This document shows positions 8,190 through 15,783 of a DNA stretch of 33,510 bases, in pieces. The stretch is from an uncultured Hyphomicrobiales bacterium (GTDB lineage Bacteria; Pseudomonadota; Alphaproteobacteria; Rhizobiales; Beijerinckiaceae), in assembly GCA_903884435.1 (NCBI GenBank), contig CAISEY010000014.1:1-33510 (forward strand), written 5' to 3'. Made by a program: the position numbers and the translations under genes. Numbering within the stretch: the first letter of the stretch is position 1; every line of letters starts with the position of its first letter. Below the pieces are notes generated by a model. The model had not been told where the DNA came from. It ran no database searches and saw only the letters and a program-made list of their open reading frames with translations.

Positions 8190-8224
8190 CATCGACACGC
8201 CCGATCATGCGGGGCGCGTCGATG
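8190..8224 (-). terminator. Long hairpin after the TTT receptor gene, candidate terminator
   Basis: CATCGACACGCCC (8190-8202) pairs with GGGCGCGTCGATG (8212-8224), giving 12 base pairs with one mismatch and a 9-base loop. It begins 25 bases past the stop of the minus-strand gene ending at 8250. Reading on, the minus strand has GTTTCGATAAT, a poor T-tract. It probably ends the lyase/receptor transcript before the catalase promoter. Confidence 0.5.
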
Positions 8225-8249
8225 GCGATGGTCGGCTTGTCGCGCGCCT

Positions 8250-9263
8250 TCACTGATCCGCGATGATCCGTCGCGTGCGCTCCACGACCGCTTTCGGCGT
8301 CGCGAACAGTTCGCCGATCAATTGTGTCATTTTTTCGGGAGCGAAGGGGCGCACTTCCAGATTGAGTTTCGTCGCGTCCTCGACGAATTCCCTGTCGATC
8401 ATCGTGGCGGCGAAGGCGCGGCGCAGGACTTCGAGGCGGTCGCGCGGGATTTGCGGCGGCGCCGTAACCGGGCGTCCGTAGGTCCAGGGCGCCAGAACCA
8501 GTTTCAGGGTTTGCAGGTCTTCCGTCGTCCTCGCCTGTTCGAAGGCCGTCGGCGTGTCCGGCAGTTCGGGATGGCGCTCGAGGCCGGACTGATAAACGAG
8601 TTTGATCTTGCCCGCGGCCCATTCGTCGCGGACCTCGGTTTTCAGCGTCGTCAGGGACAGGGCGCAATGGCCGTCGACCTCTCCCTTGGCGATCGCGAGC
8701 CGGATGTCGGCGATGCCCGGATAGCCCATCACGAGCCTGAACTTGTAGCCGAACACGGCTTTCAACGTGCGCGCCTCGACCGCCGTGCCGCCGGCGGGGC
8801 CGGTGGCGCCCATGATGAATTCGCTTGTCGTCAGATCGTCGCGCGATTTCATGCGATCGGACCAGATTCCGCAGGTCGAGGTTTCCGTGGAGATGCTGCC
8901 GAGCCAGTCGAAGGCCCGCGGATCGAATTTCGCCTGGTCGGGATTGAGCAGGGGATCGGTCGTGTTGGGCGGCAGGATCAGGCCGATCACCGAGCCGTCG
9001 CGCGGGGCGACGTTGATGAGGGACTGCACCGCGTTGAGTCCGCCCGCGCCGGGGATCGCCTGCACGGACATGGTTGGATTGCCCGGAATATGGCGCGTGA
9101 TGTGACGCGCCAGAACGCGCGCGTAACTGTCGAAGCCGCTTGGCGGCGCGTAGGGCACGATGATGCGCAGCGCGCGGCCGGCGTAAAACTTCTCCGGCGT
9201 TTCCTGCGCGCCGGCGGCGCCGGCGGCGAGGAGGAGCGCGAGGCCGCCGGCGAGCGCTTTCAT
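8250..9263 (-). CDS. Tripartite tricarboxylate transporter (TTT/Bug) family substrate-binding receptor 1
   Basis: A periplasmic receptor of the TctC/Bug family, which captures carboxylates or related small molecules for a TctAB permease. The 337-residue protein starts MKALAGGLALLLAAGAAGA with cleavage likely before QET, followed by the family hallmark start of the mature protein (KFYAGRALRIIVPYAPPSGFD) and PGAGGLNAVQ near residue 80. The ATG at 9263 shares one base with the stop of the lyase upstream (TGATG), so the two are translationally coupled. No tctA or tctB gene is in the window. It is visibly similar to receptor 2 (11693-12715): both share IPGNP, PGAGGLNAVQ, NVAPRDGSV and TDPLLNP in the same order. 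The ligand cannot be predicted from sequence. Confidence 0.93.
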   Translation of the reverse strand: MKALAGGLALLLAAGAAGAQETPEKFYAGRALRIIVPYAPPSGFDSYARVLARHITRHIPGNPTMSVQAIPGAGGLNAVQSLINVAPRDGSVIGLILPPNTTDPLLNPDQAKFDPRAFDWLGSISTETSTCGIWSDRMKSRDDLTTSEFIMGATGPAGGTAVEARTLKAVFGYKFRLVMGYPGIADIRLAIAKGEVDGHCALSLTTLKTEVRDEWAAGKIKLVYQSGLERHPELPDTPTAFEQARTTEDLQTLKLVLAPWTYGRPVTAPPQIPRDRLEVLRRAFAATMIDREFVEDATKLNLEVRPFAPEKMTQLIGELFATPKAVVERTRRIIADQ

Positions 9264-10657
9264 CACATGACTCCCGGGTCTGTCGCGCGGGCGCGCCTGA
9301 TGAATTCGATCGCGCGGTCGGTCGCCTCGGGCGAAAGGCCGATGTATTTTTTCGGGTCGAGCTTTTGCGCGAGGCCGATGTCGGCGGCTGCCTTCGCGAG
9401 CGCGGGCCGCGCCATGATTTCGTCGATGAATTGGGTGTTGTTGTCCCAGGCGGCGCGCGCGGCGAGGCGCACTTCCTCGTGCGCCGTGTGCTTGCCGATC
9501 TTTTCGCCGAGCAGGAACATGGCTTCCTCCGCCATGATCAGTCCGTTGGTGCGGCCGAGGTCGCGCGCCATGGCCTCGGGATTGACCTTCATGTTGACGA
9601 CCATGCGCACGGCGGCTTTCGTCAACTTGTCCATGGCCGAGCTCACGTCGCCGAGCGCGTCGGCGCTGGAGATCTGGTCGCGTTCGTAAAAGGACATCTG
9701 CCAGTCGCGCAGAATGTCCGCCAGATGCGGCACGGCGCGCGCCTGCGTCAGGACCGTGCGCGAAAAGCTTGGATTGACCTTGTGCGGCATGGTGGAGGAA
9801 CCAACGTTCGACGTGGGCTCCTCGATCTCGCGGAAGTCGTCGCCCTGCAACACGAAGACTTCCTGCGCGATCCGTCCGAGGCTTTTCGACGTGATCGCGA
9901 GCAGCGCGCCATATTCGGCGAACATGTCCTTCGCGCCTTTCCAGTCGGCGGGCCAGGGCTCCGCGGTTCCCAGTTCCTTCGCGACTTCGGCCTCGATGTC
10001 GAACGCGTCCTTGCCGAGCGCGGCGTAACTTCCGACGGCGCCGGAGATCATCGTCGTGTCGTTGCGCGTGAGCCAGCCCTTGAGCCGCTCGATGTTGCGG
10101 CGGTTTTCCCCCAGCCAGCTTCCGACCTTCACGCCGAAGGTGAAAGGCAGGGCGTGGCGGCCCACCGTGCGACCGATCATCGGCGTCGCGCGATGTTCGT
10201 TCGCGATCTTCAGCAGGGTTTCCTCGACCTGGCGCAAATCCGAGATGAAGACGAGCGCGGCCTCGCGGCATTGCCGCAACTGAACGGTGTCGTAGATGTC
10301 CTGCGTCGTCGCGCCGTAGTGAATGTACTCGCCGGCGTCGCCCTTCGTCTTTTTGGCCCAGACGTTGAGCAGCGCGACGAGCGGATGGCCGACGCGTTTG
10401 TATTCCGCCGCGACTTCTGGCTGCGGCACGGACTCGAGATTGGCGGTGCGGGCGATTTCCTCCGCGGCGGCTGGCGGAATGACGCCGCGCCGCGCCTGCA
10501 CCCTGGCGAGCGCCGCCTCCATGCGCATCAGCAACGCTTGTGTGTGGGGCAGGGCGAAGAGCTCGGGGATGGGCGGCGTGTCCGCGGCGCGGGCCGGTCC
10601 CGCCGCGATGGCCGCCAGCAGCGTCGCCGCGGCGGCCGCGGTCGTGAGTGCGTTCAT
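9263..10657 (-). CDS. Exported lyase of the fumarase/aspartase superfamily (adenylosuccinate lyase / carboxymuconate cycloisomerase type)
   Basis: A 464-residue superfamily member with the expected motifs: HPLVALLNVW at 91-100, IHYGATTQDIYDT at 112-124, GRTVGRHALPFTFGVK at 162-177, and the catalytic signature loop GSSTMPHKVNP at 286-296. The end resembles the adenylosuccinate-lyase C-terminal domain (AHEEVRLAA at 392-400, LDPKKYIGLSPEATDRAI at 433-450). Two things are odd. First, it has a signal peptide: MNALTTAAAAATLLAAIAAGPARA, with a good AxA site at 22-24. Second, the His of the THG motif in true adenylosuccinate lyase is Val165, and the surrounding ALPFTFG is closer to 3-carboxymuconate cycloisomerase. 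ATG 10657 is chosen over upstream in-frame starts because GGGAGA precedes it. It is coupled to TTT receptor 1. The reaction is unknown; a role on a periplasmic carboxylate is inferred. Confidence 0.88.
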   Translation of the reverse strand: MNALTTAAAAATLLAAIAAGPARAADTPPIPELFALPHTQALLMRMEAALARVQARRGVIPPAAAEEIARTANLESVPQPEVAAEYKRVGHPLVALLNVWAKKTKGDAGEYIHYGATTQDIYDTVQLRQCREAALVFISDLRQVEETLLKIANEHRATPMIGRTVGRHALPFTFGVKVGSWLGENRRNIERLKGWLTRNDTTMISGAVGSYAALGKDAFDIEAEVAKELGTAEPWPADWKGAKDMFAEYGALLAITSKSLGRIAQEVFVLQGDDFREIEEPTSNVGSSTMPHKVNPSFSRTVLTQARAVPHLADILRDWQMSFYERDQISSADALGDVSSAMDKLTKAAVRMVVNMKVNPEAMARDLGRTNGLIMAEEAMFLLGEKIGKHTAHEEVRLAARAAWDNNTQFIDEIMARPALAKAAADIGLAQKLDPKKYIGLSPEATDRAIEFIRRARATDPGVM

Positions 10658-10816
10658 GGTCGTTCTCCCGAGGTCTGGCGCGAACGTTGCCACGCCCGCG
10701 GCGACGCGCCAAGCCCCGGCGCTTGCCGGCTCGCGAACGAATTTGATCCAGATCAGATCGCGCGTTCGCGCCCGTGGCATTTTTATTCAAGCCGCCAAAC
10801 GTTCGGGAGAGAAGCC

Positions 10817-11686
10817 ATGCCGCAGGCGCGACGCATCGGACACGCGACATTCGAGACGCCGGATCTCGATCGTGAAATCGATTACTGGGTGAATGTCGCG
10901 GGCCTCGTGCTCGCGGAGCGCGAGGGCAAGCGCGCTTTTCTGGCGACGAAGGTCGGCCAACTCGTCGTCGAACTCAACGAGGGGCCAGAGGCGCGGTGCG
11001 CCGGGCTGTCCTTCGAGGTTTCGCCAAAGACGGATTTCGCCGCGCTCGGGCGTGAACTCGCGGCCGAGGGAGTCGCCAGCGCGCTCGCCAACGACGTCGC
11101 GCCCGGCATGAAGCGCGCGCTCACGCTCGAGGACAACAAGGGCACGAAGGTTCAGCTCTTCTCCGAGTGGAGCTATCTCGGCGATCATCACCAGGTCACG
11201 GGCGTCGGACCGATGAAGCTCGGTCACGTCGCCTTCGTCACGCCGGACGTGAAGGCGGTCACGAGCTTCTACGAGAAAGTGCTGCGCTTCCGCGTGTCGG
11301 ACTGGATCGGCGACTGGTTCTCCTTCATGCGCTGCGGTCCCGATCATCACACCGTGAATTTCGTGCGCGGGGACAAGACCCAGCTCGCCCACATCGCCTT
11401 CGAGGCGAAGGACATGTCGCATATCGCCTCGGCCTGCGATCTTCTCGGGCACAAGGGAATCCCGATCACCTGGGGGCCGGTGCGCCACGGACCGGGCCAC
11501 AACGTTTCCGTCTATCACCAGGACCCGGACAACAACACGGTGGAATTCTACATCGATCTCGACCAGATGAAGGACGAGGAACTCGGCTATTTCGAGCCGC
11601 GCCCCTGGCATCGCGACCTGCCGCAACGCCCGAAAGTGTGGGAAAATGGCACGTCGCAACTTTGGGGGATGAAGCGGCACGCGTGA
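10817..11686 (+). CDS. VOC-family extradiol (catechol 2,3-dioxygenase-like) ring-cleavage dioxygenase
   Basis: A two-domain vicinal-oxygen-chelate protein of 289 residues. The N-terminal module (about 5-117) is the degenerate one; the C-terminal module (132-250) carries the expected metal ligands: His137 in KLGHVAFVT, His192 in LAHIAFEAKD and Glu243 in NTVEFYID, the 2-His-1-carboxylate Fe(II) set of type I extradiol dioxygenases. YHQDPDNN (233-240) just before the Glu also fits that family. It is cytoplasmic, with no signal peptide. ATG 10817 has GGGAGAGAAG upstream. It is divergent from the lyase/receptor pair (159 bases between starts) and convergent with TTT receptor 2 (6 bases between stops). 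The substrate is probably an aromatic diol, but this is inferred; other VOC lyases are less likely given the ligand set. Confidence 0.88.
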   Translation: MPQARRIGHATFETPDLDREIDYWVNVAGLVLAEREGKRAFLATKVGQLVVELNEGPEARCAGLSFEVSPKTDFAALGRELAAEGVASALANDVAPGMKRALTLEDNKGTKVQLFSEWSYLGDHHQVTGVGPMKLGHVAFVTPDVKAVTSFYEKVLRFRVSDWIGDWFSFMRCGPDHHTVNFVRGDKTQLAHIAFEAKDMSHIASACDLLGHKGIPITWGPVRHGPGHNVSVYHQDPDNNTVEFYIDLDQMKDEELGYFEPRPWHRDLPQRPKVWENGTSQLWGMKRHA

Positions 11687-11692
11687 GCGGGC

Positions 11693-12715
11693 TCAGGGCG
11701 TCTGCGTCATCTTTCTGACCCTTTCAATCACGTCCGGCGGCGTGCGGAAAATCTCGTCGACGAGTTCCGCCGCGCGGGCGCCGGAGATGGGGCGGTGCTC
11801 CAGTTTGAGGCGCTTCATCTCGTCGATGAATTCGGGGTCCTTCATCGTCTTGTCGAAGGCCGTCCGCAGGGCCTCGACGCGTTCCCGGGGCACGTCGGGG
11901 GGCAGATAGACCGGACGACCGAAGGCCCAGGGACCGAACACGAGTTTCAGCGCCGCGAGGTCTTCCGGCTTTTTCGCGAGGTCGAAGGCGTTGGGAACCT
12001 CGGGAATATCCGGGTGCGATTCGACGCCGGCCTGGATCACGACCCGGATCTTGCCGGACTTGTAGTCCTCCCACAGGTCGCTTTTCAGCGTCGAGACGAT
12101 CAACGCGCAATGCCCGTCTATCTCGCCCTTCGCGGCGGCGAGGCGCACGTCCGCCTGGGCGGGGTAGCCATGCACGATGCGGAAGTTGAAGCCGAAGATG
12201 GTTTGAAGCGTCCGCGATTCGATGGTCGATCCCGCGGCCGGGCCCGTGCCGCCAATGACGACTTCGCGACCGCGCAGGTCTTCGAGCGTTTTGATCCTCT
12301 CGTTCCAGAAGGCGCAGGCCGACCCCTCGGCGTTGACGCTGCCGATCCAGTTGAACTTGCGGGGATCGAATTTCGAGGTTTCAGGATTGAGAAGGGGATC
12401 GGTGACGTTGCTGGAATTCATCGTCGCCATCACCGAGCCGTCGCGCGGCGCGACATTGGCGAGCGTCTGCACCGCGTTGAGCCCGCCGGCGCCCGGCACG
12501 GTCTGCACGACGATCGCCGGATTGCCCGGAATGAATTTCGGCATGTGGCGCGCGACGGCGCGGGCGTATGTGTCGAAGGACGAGGGCGGCGGATAGGGCA
12601 CGATCATGCGCATCGCGCGGCCCGCGTAGAACTTTTCCACGGCGTCTTGAGCCAGCGCGGGAATGGCCGTGAAAGCGAGAAAAAGCGCGCCAGCCGCGCG
12701 TTGCGTCGTCGTCAC
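11693..12715 (-). CDS. Tripartite tricarboxylate transporter (TTT/Bug) family substrate-binding receptor 2
   Basis: A second TctC/Bug periplasmic receptor, 340 residues, with signal peptide MTTTQRAAGALFLAFTAIPALA cleaved before QDA, followed by KFYAGRAMRMIVPYPPPSSFD and PGAGGLNAVQ. It is a close paralog of receptor 1 over the whole length, and the two flank the lyase and dioxygenase. I chose GTG at 12715 because GGGGGAA lies about 6 bases upstream and the start falls exactly at a normal signal peptide. An in-frame ATG at 12742 is possible but would add nine polar residues before the signal peptide. The gene is transcribed away from azlC with a 97-base spacer. No membrane TctAB partner is present nearby. 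Confidence 0.93.
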   Translation of the reverse strand: MTTTQRAAGALFLAFTAIPALAQDAVEKFYAGRAMRMIVPYPPPSSFDTYARAVARHMPKFIPGNPAIVVQTVPGAGGLNAVQTLANVAPRDGSVMATMNSSNVTDPLLNPETSKFDPRKFNWIGSVNAEGSACAFWNERIKTLEDLRGREVVIGGTGPAAGSTIESRTLQTIFGFNFRIVHGYPAQADVRLAAAKGEIDGHCALIVSTLKSDLWEDYKSGKIRVVIQAGVESHPDIPEVPNAFDLAKKPEDLAALKLVFGPWAFGRPVYLPPDVPRERVEALRTAFDKTMKDPEFIDEMKRLKLEHRPISGARAAELVDEIFRTPPDVIERVRKMTQTP

Positions 12716-12812
12716 GGATCGTTCCCCCGGGGTTTCCGCCATGCTGCCATGCGCGCGGCGGCATTGCAAAAGCGCGTCGCCTCGAGCAGGGTCGCGCCGG
12801 AACGGTGACGAT

Positions 12813-13574
12813 TTGAGCGAACTTTCTTCCACCGCCGGGGCGGATGCGCCCGGCGGACATTCCCCGGCATGGTGGTTTCGGGAAGCCGCGCGGCAGGCCG
12901 CCGTCGGCCCGATGCTGATTGTTTCGGTGAGCCTCGTCAGCGTCGGCGGACTCGCGCGCGACGCCGGCTTTTCGATGGAGATCGCCGTCGCCTCGACCCT
13001 GCTGATCTGGGCGGGGCCGGCGCAGGTTCTGTTTTTCGGCGCGGTGGCGGCGAAAACCGCCTGGCCCGCGATCGCGCTGTCGATTTCATTGTCCTCCATC
13101 CGCTTCGTGCCGATGGTGGTGTCGCTGCTGCCGCTGATCCGCGGTCCGCGGACGCGCACGCCGACGTTGCTCGCGGCGGCCCATTGTATCGCCGTCACCG
13201 TCTGGGCCGAGGGAATGCGCCGTCTGCCGGACGTGCCGAAGGAAGCGCGGCTGCCCTTCTTCTTTGGCTTCGCGCTGATGTGTTTTCTCGGCACGGTCGT
13301 CGCGACGGCGGCGGGATACGCGCTGATTGGCGAATTGCCCGTGCCGCTGGCGGCGGCGCTGCTGTTCATGACGCCGATCTATTTCGTCGCGACTCTGACG
13401 CGCGGCGCGCGGCAAATGGTCGACAGGCTGGCGCTGGTTTTCGGCTTCGCGCTGGCGCCCGCCGCGATGGCTTTCGCGCCCGCCGGGTTCGATCTGCTGA
13501 TCCTCGGCCTTGTCGCGGGCACGGCGGCCTTTCTCGCGGCGCGCGCGCTGGACGCGCGGAAGGCGGCGGCGTGA
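12813..13574 (+). CDS. azlC: AzlC-family branched-chain amino-acid exporter large subunit
   Basis: AzlC with AzlD forms an inner-membrane exporter (LIV-E family) of branched-chain amino acids and analogues. The protein has the family layout: AVGPMLIVSVSLVSVGGLARDAG near the N-terminus, then AGPAQVLFFGAVA and SSIRFVPMVVSLLPLIR, and several further hydrophobic helices to the end. The start is uncertain. TTG at 12813 gives 253 residues, the usual size; in-frame starts further upstream would add a Cys/Arg-rich tail that does not look like a transporter N-terminus. It overlaps azlD by 4 bases (GTGA at 13571-13574), typical of the pair. Confidence 0.9.
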   Translation: MSELSSTAGADAPGGHSPAWWFREAARQAAVGPMLIVSVSLVSVGGLARDAGFSMEIAVASTLLIWAGPAQVLFFGAVAAKTAWPAIALSISLSSIRFVPMVVSLLPLIRGPRTRTPTLLAAAHCIAVTVWAEGMRRLPDVPKEARLPFFFGFALMCFLGTVVATAAGYALIGELPVPLAAALLFMTPIYFVATLTRGARQMVDRLALVFGFALAPAAMAFAPAGFDLLILGLVAGTAAFLAARALDARKAAA

Positions 13575-13918
13575 GCGGCGCGCTCGATCACGGGCTGTGG
13601 CCCTGGGTGGCGCTGATCTGCTTCGGCTTTCTGCCGAGCGAGGTCTGGCGCGTGCTGGCGGTGTTCCTGTCGCGGGGCGTCGATGAATCCTCGCCCGTGC
13701 TCGCCTGGGTGCGGGCGGTGGCCTCCGCCCTGCTGGCGGGCGTGGTGGCCCGGCTGCTGCTCGCGCCCAACGGCGCGCTGGCGACGCTGCCGTTGTGGGG
13801 CCGCGTCGGCCCGCTGGCGCTCGGGATGATCGTCTATTTTCTGGCGCGGCGAAGCGTGATCGCGGCGGTGCTGGCGGGCGAGGCGTCGATCATAGCGGCG
13901 GGCTTCTGGACGGGGTAG
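13571..13918 (+). CDS. azlD: AzlD-family branched-chain amino-acid exporter small subunit
   Basis: The small membrane partner of AzlC. The 115-residue protein has three to four hydrophobic segments: WPWVALICFGFLPSEVWRVLAVFL, then AVASALLAGVVARLLL, PLALGMIVYFLARRS and VIAAVLAGEASIIAAGF. Size and order match AzlD. Start GTG 13571 overlaps the azlC stop, so the subunits are translationally coupled, which would help equal production. A minus-strand open frame of doubtful status overlaps its last 29 bases. Confidence 0.88.
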   Translation: MSGALDHGLWPWVALICFGFLPSEVWRVLAVFLSRGVDESSPVLAWVRAVASALLAGVVARLLLAPNGALATLPLWGRVGPLALGMIVYFLARRSVIAAVLAGEASIIAAGFWTG

Positions 13919-14174
13919 CGCCGGGAACGGCGGCGACGGCGTCGAGGAAAGCCTCCGCGCCGGCGATCAGGTCAAGGCATAGCGAGTGCGTCACGACATC
14001 GTCGGGGTCCGTGCCGCGGTCGCCCGGTTCCTTGAAGCCGCACGCTCCGGCGAGATATCGCGTTTGGACCGCTCCCGGCCCCGCGTCCGCCCGCGCCGGG
14101 CGTTCGAACTCCGGGCGAACTCCCGAATGGGTCCGGGCAATTTCGTCCGTCCGCTCGAAAATCAGGGCCTCGAG
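13890..14174 (-). other. Open frame of 94 codons continuing in frame after the HIT-gene stop codon
   Basis: The 256-base stretch 13919-14174 has no conventional gene. On the minus strand, directly after the TAG of the HIT gene and in the same frame, an open frame runs to TGA at 13892-13890. Its translation looks protein-like rather than a GC-rich shadow: FERTDEIARTHSG, then GACGFKEPGDRGTDPDD and VVTHSLCLDLIAGAEAFLDAV. It has no ATG, GTG or TTG near its beginning; the first GTG comes late. Options are a gene with a rare start, a pseudogene remnant, or readthrough of the HIT stop. HIT itself already has its normal length. I do not recognise the family. Confidence 0.3.
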
Positions 14175-14594
14175 CTACAACGCCGCCCGGATCCGCGCCG
14201 CGTTCGCTTCCAGCGCCGCCTTGTCGCCCATGACGCCGGGCGGCCTCAGCCCCACGCCGTCGTGGCGCGGCAGTATGTGGAAATGCAGGTGGAACACCAC
14301 CTGGCCGCCGGCGGTTTCGTTGAATTGCTGGATGGTGAGCCCGTCCGCCGCCATCGCCCTGTTGACGGCGGCGGCGATTTTCTGCACGCGCAGCATATAG
14401 GGGCCGAGCGCCTCCGGGGGCATGTCGAGCAGGCCGCGCGCGGGCGTTTTGGGGATCACGAGCACATGGCCCTCGGCGCGCGGCATGATGTCCATGAAGG
14501 CGAGGGCGACCTCGTCCTCGAAGACCTTGTGACAGGGCATTTCCCCGCGCAGGATTTTCGCGAAAATGTTGTTCGGCTCGTAGCTGGCGGTCAT
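14175..14594 (-). CDS. HIT (histidine triad) family nucleotide-binding hydrolase
   Basis: A Hint-type protein that probably hydrolyses nucleoside phosphoramidates or adenylated compounds; physiological substrates are usually unknown. The 139-residue protein has the triad HLHFHIL at 102-108 (His102, His104, His106) after GQVVF, and the N-terminal IFAKILRGEMPCHKVFEDE and AEGHVLVIPK segments of bacterial HIT proteins. Length is normal. It lies 20 bases after the ABC solute-binding protein gene on the same strand; the two may share a transcript without an obvious functional link. No strong ribosome-binding site is visible before the ATG at 14594. Confidence 0.93.
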   Translation of the reverse strand: MTASYEPNNIFAKILRGEMPCHKVFEDEVALAFMDIMPRAEGHVLVIPKTPARGLLDMPPEALGPYMLRVQKIAAAVNRAMAADGLTIQQFNETAGGQVVFHLHFHILPRHDGVGLRPPGVMGDKAALEANAARIRAAL

Positions 14595-14614
14595 GGCGGG
14601 TCCGTCGATGGGCG

Positions 14615-15634
14615 TTACTTGAAATATTCGTCGTAAATCTTCGTCCAGGCGGCCACGTCCGAGACCAGCTTTTCCGGCGCCATGTAGGTCGCGCGGTAAT
14701 TGCCGGGGCCGGGGCGCAGGTCCGGCTCCTTCGGCGTCACCGAGGGCAGCACCGGCAATTCGCCGGAGTCCGCCATGATTTTCTGGCCTTCCTCCGACAG
14801 GATGAACTCGAACAGCAGCTTGCCGGCGTTGGGGTGCGGCGCGCCCTTCGTCAGCGACATCGGCAGCACCACCGCGAGCGCCGGCTCCAGTTTCAGCCAG
14901 CCGACGGGGGCGCCGCGCCATTTGCTGATGGGCGCGTGATTGTTGAAGATTTGCAGGGCGATGAAATATTCGCCGGCGATGACCTGATCGAGCACCTGGC
15001 GGGCGGCGGCCTTGATGCCGACGACGTTCTGCTTCGCCAGCTTGCTAAAATAATCGCGCGCTCTGGCCTCGCCATATTCCATCAGCACGAGGCCGACGAA
15101 GCCCTGGCCGGCGGAACTCGAGGGCGTCGAGTTCCACGCCATCCTGCCCTTGTATTTCGGGTCGAGCAGGTCTTCCCAAGTCCTGGGCTCGGTTCCCTTC
15201 GGAACGAGATCGGTGTTGTAGCCAGGCGTCAAAACATATTCCTGCGAGGCCATCCAGTAGCCCTCGGGGTCGCGGTAACGCTCGGGCAGATCGACGGCGG
15301 GCGTCCATTTTTCCACGAGGTTCTGCTTTTTCAGCACGATGGACGTGGTTGTGCCATCGACGATGTCCGCCTGCATCCGCCCGGCGCGCGCCTCGTTGAG
15401 CACGCGCAATTCCATCTCGACCGCGTTGGAGCGGGCGTAGGCGACCTTGATCCCGTATTTTTTCTCGAAGGCCTCGGCGGCCGGGCGCACGAACTGGTCG
15501 ATGATCGAGGTCGTGTACCAGGTGACCGCGCCTTCCTTCTTCGCCGCGTCGATCAGCGCCTGATCGGCGGCGAGCGCGGGGGCGGCCGCGAGCAGGGCGA
15601 GGGCGGCGAGGCCCGAGGTGATGTGACTGCGCAT
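14615..15634 (-). CDS. ABC transporter periplasmic solute-binding protein (Fe3+/family 1 type)
   Basis: A 339-residue exported protein: signal peptide MRSHITSGLAALALLAAAPALA cleaved before ADQ, then the family 1 solute-binding pattern (EGAVTWYTTS, KKYGIKVAYARSNAVEMELRV, TWEDLLDPKYKGRMAWN, and near the end PHPNAGKLLFEFILSEEGQKIM). This resembles Fe3+-binding FbpA-like and related receptors, but the ligand cannot be told. ATG 15634 has GGAGGA a few bases upstream. No permease or ATPase gene is adjacent, so it is an orphan receptor here. A 7-bp hairpin (15648-15668) sits in its leader just upstream of the ribosome-binding site. Confidence 0.9.
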   Translation of the reverse strand: MRSHITSGLAALALLAAAPALAADQALIDAAKKEGAVTWYTTSIIDQFVRPAAEAFEKKYGIKVAYARSNAVEMELRVLNEARAGRMQADIVDGTTTSIVLKKQNLVEKWTPAVDLPERYRDPEGYWMASQEYVLTPGYNTDLVPKGTEPRTWEDLLDPKYKGRMAWNSTPSSSAGQGFVGLVLMEYGEARARDYFSKLAKQNVVGIKAAARQVLDQVIAGEYFIALQIFNNHAPISKWRGAPVGWLKLEPALAVVLPMSLTKGAPHPNAGKLLFEFILSEEGQKIMADSGELPVLPSVTPKEPDLRPGPGNYRATYMAPEKLVSDVAAWTKIYDEYFK

Positions 15635-15783
15635 GCGCTCCTCCGCGTCCCCCGTGGACTTCGGGGGAGACTAGCGCAAAGGGGGGCGGGAATGAAGGGC
15701 GGGCGGAGACGGGCGTCGATAGCTGCCTGTCGCGGCGCTTTCCCGGCCCGGCCCCACCCGACATTCGCCATTTTTCCCCGGCA

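Noticed and set aside
9365-10816. Plus-strand open frame upstream of and in frame with the VOC dioxygenase
   Set aside because: It is antisense to the lyase gene; the dioxygenase homology and ribosome-binding site begin only at 10817.
9264-10850. In-frame upstream extension of TTT receptor 1
   Set aside because: The extension overlaps the lyase in another frame; the signal peptide and coupled ATG at 9263 give the true start.
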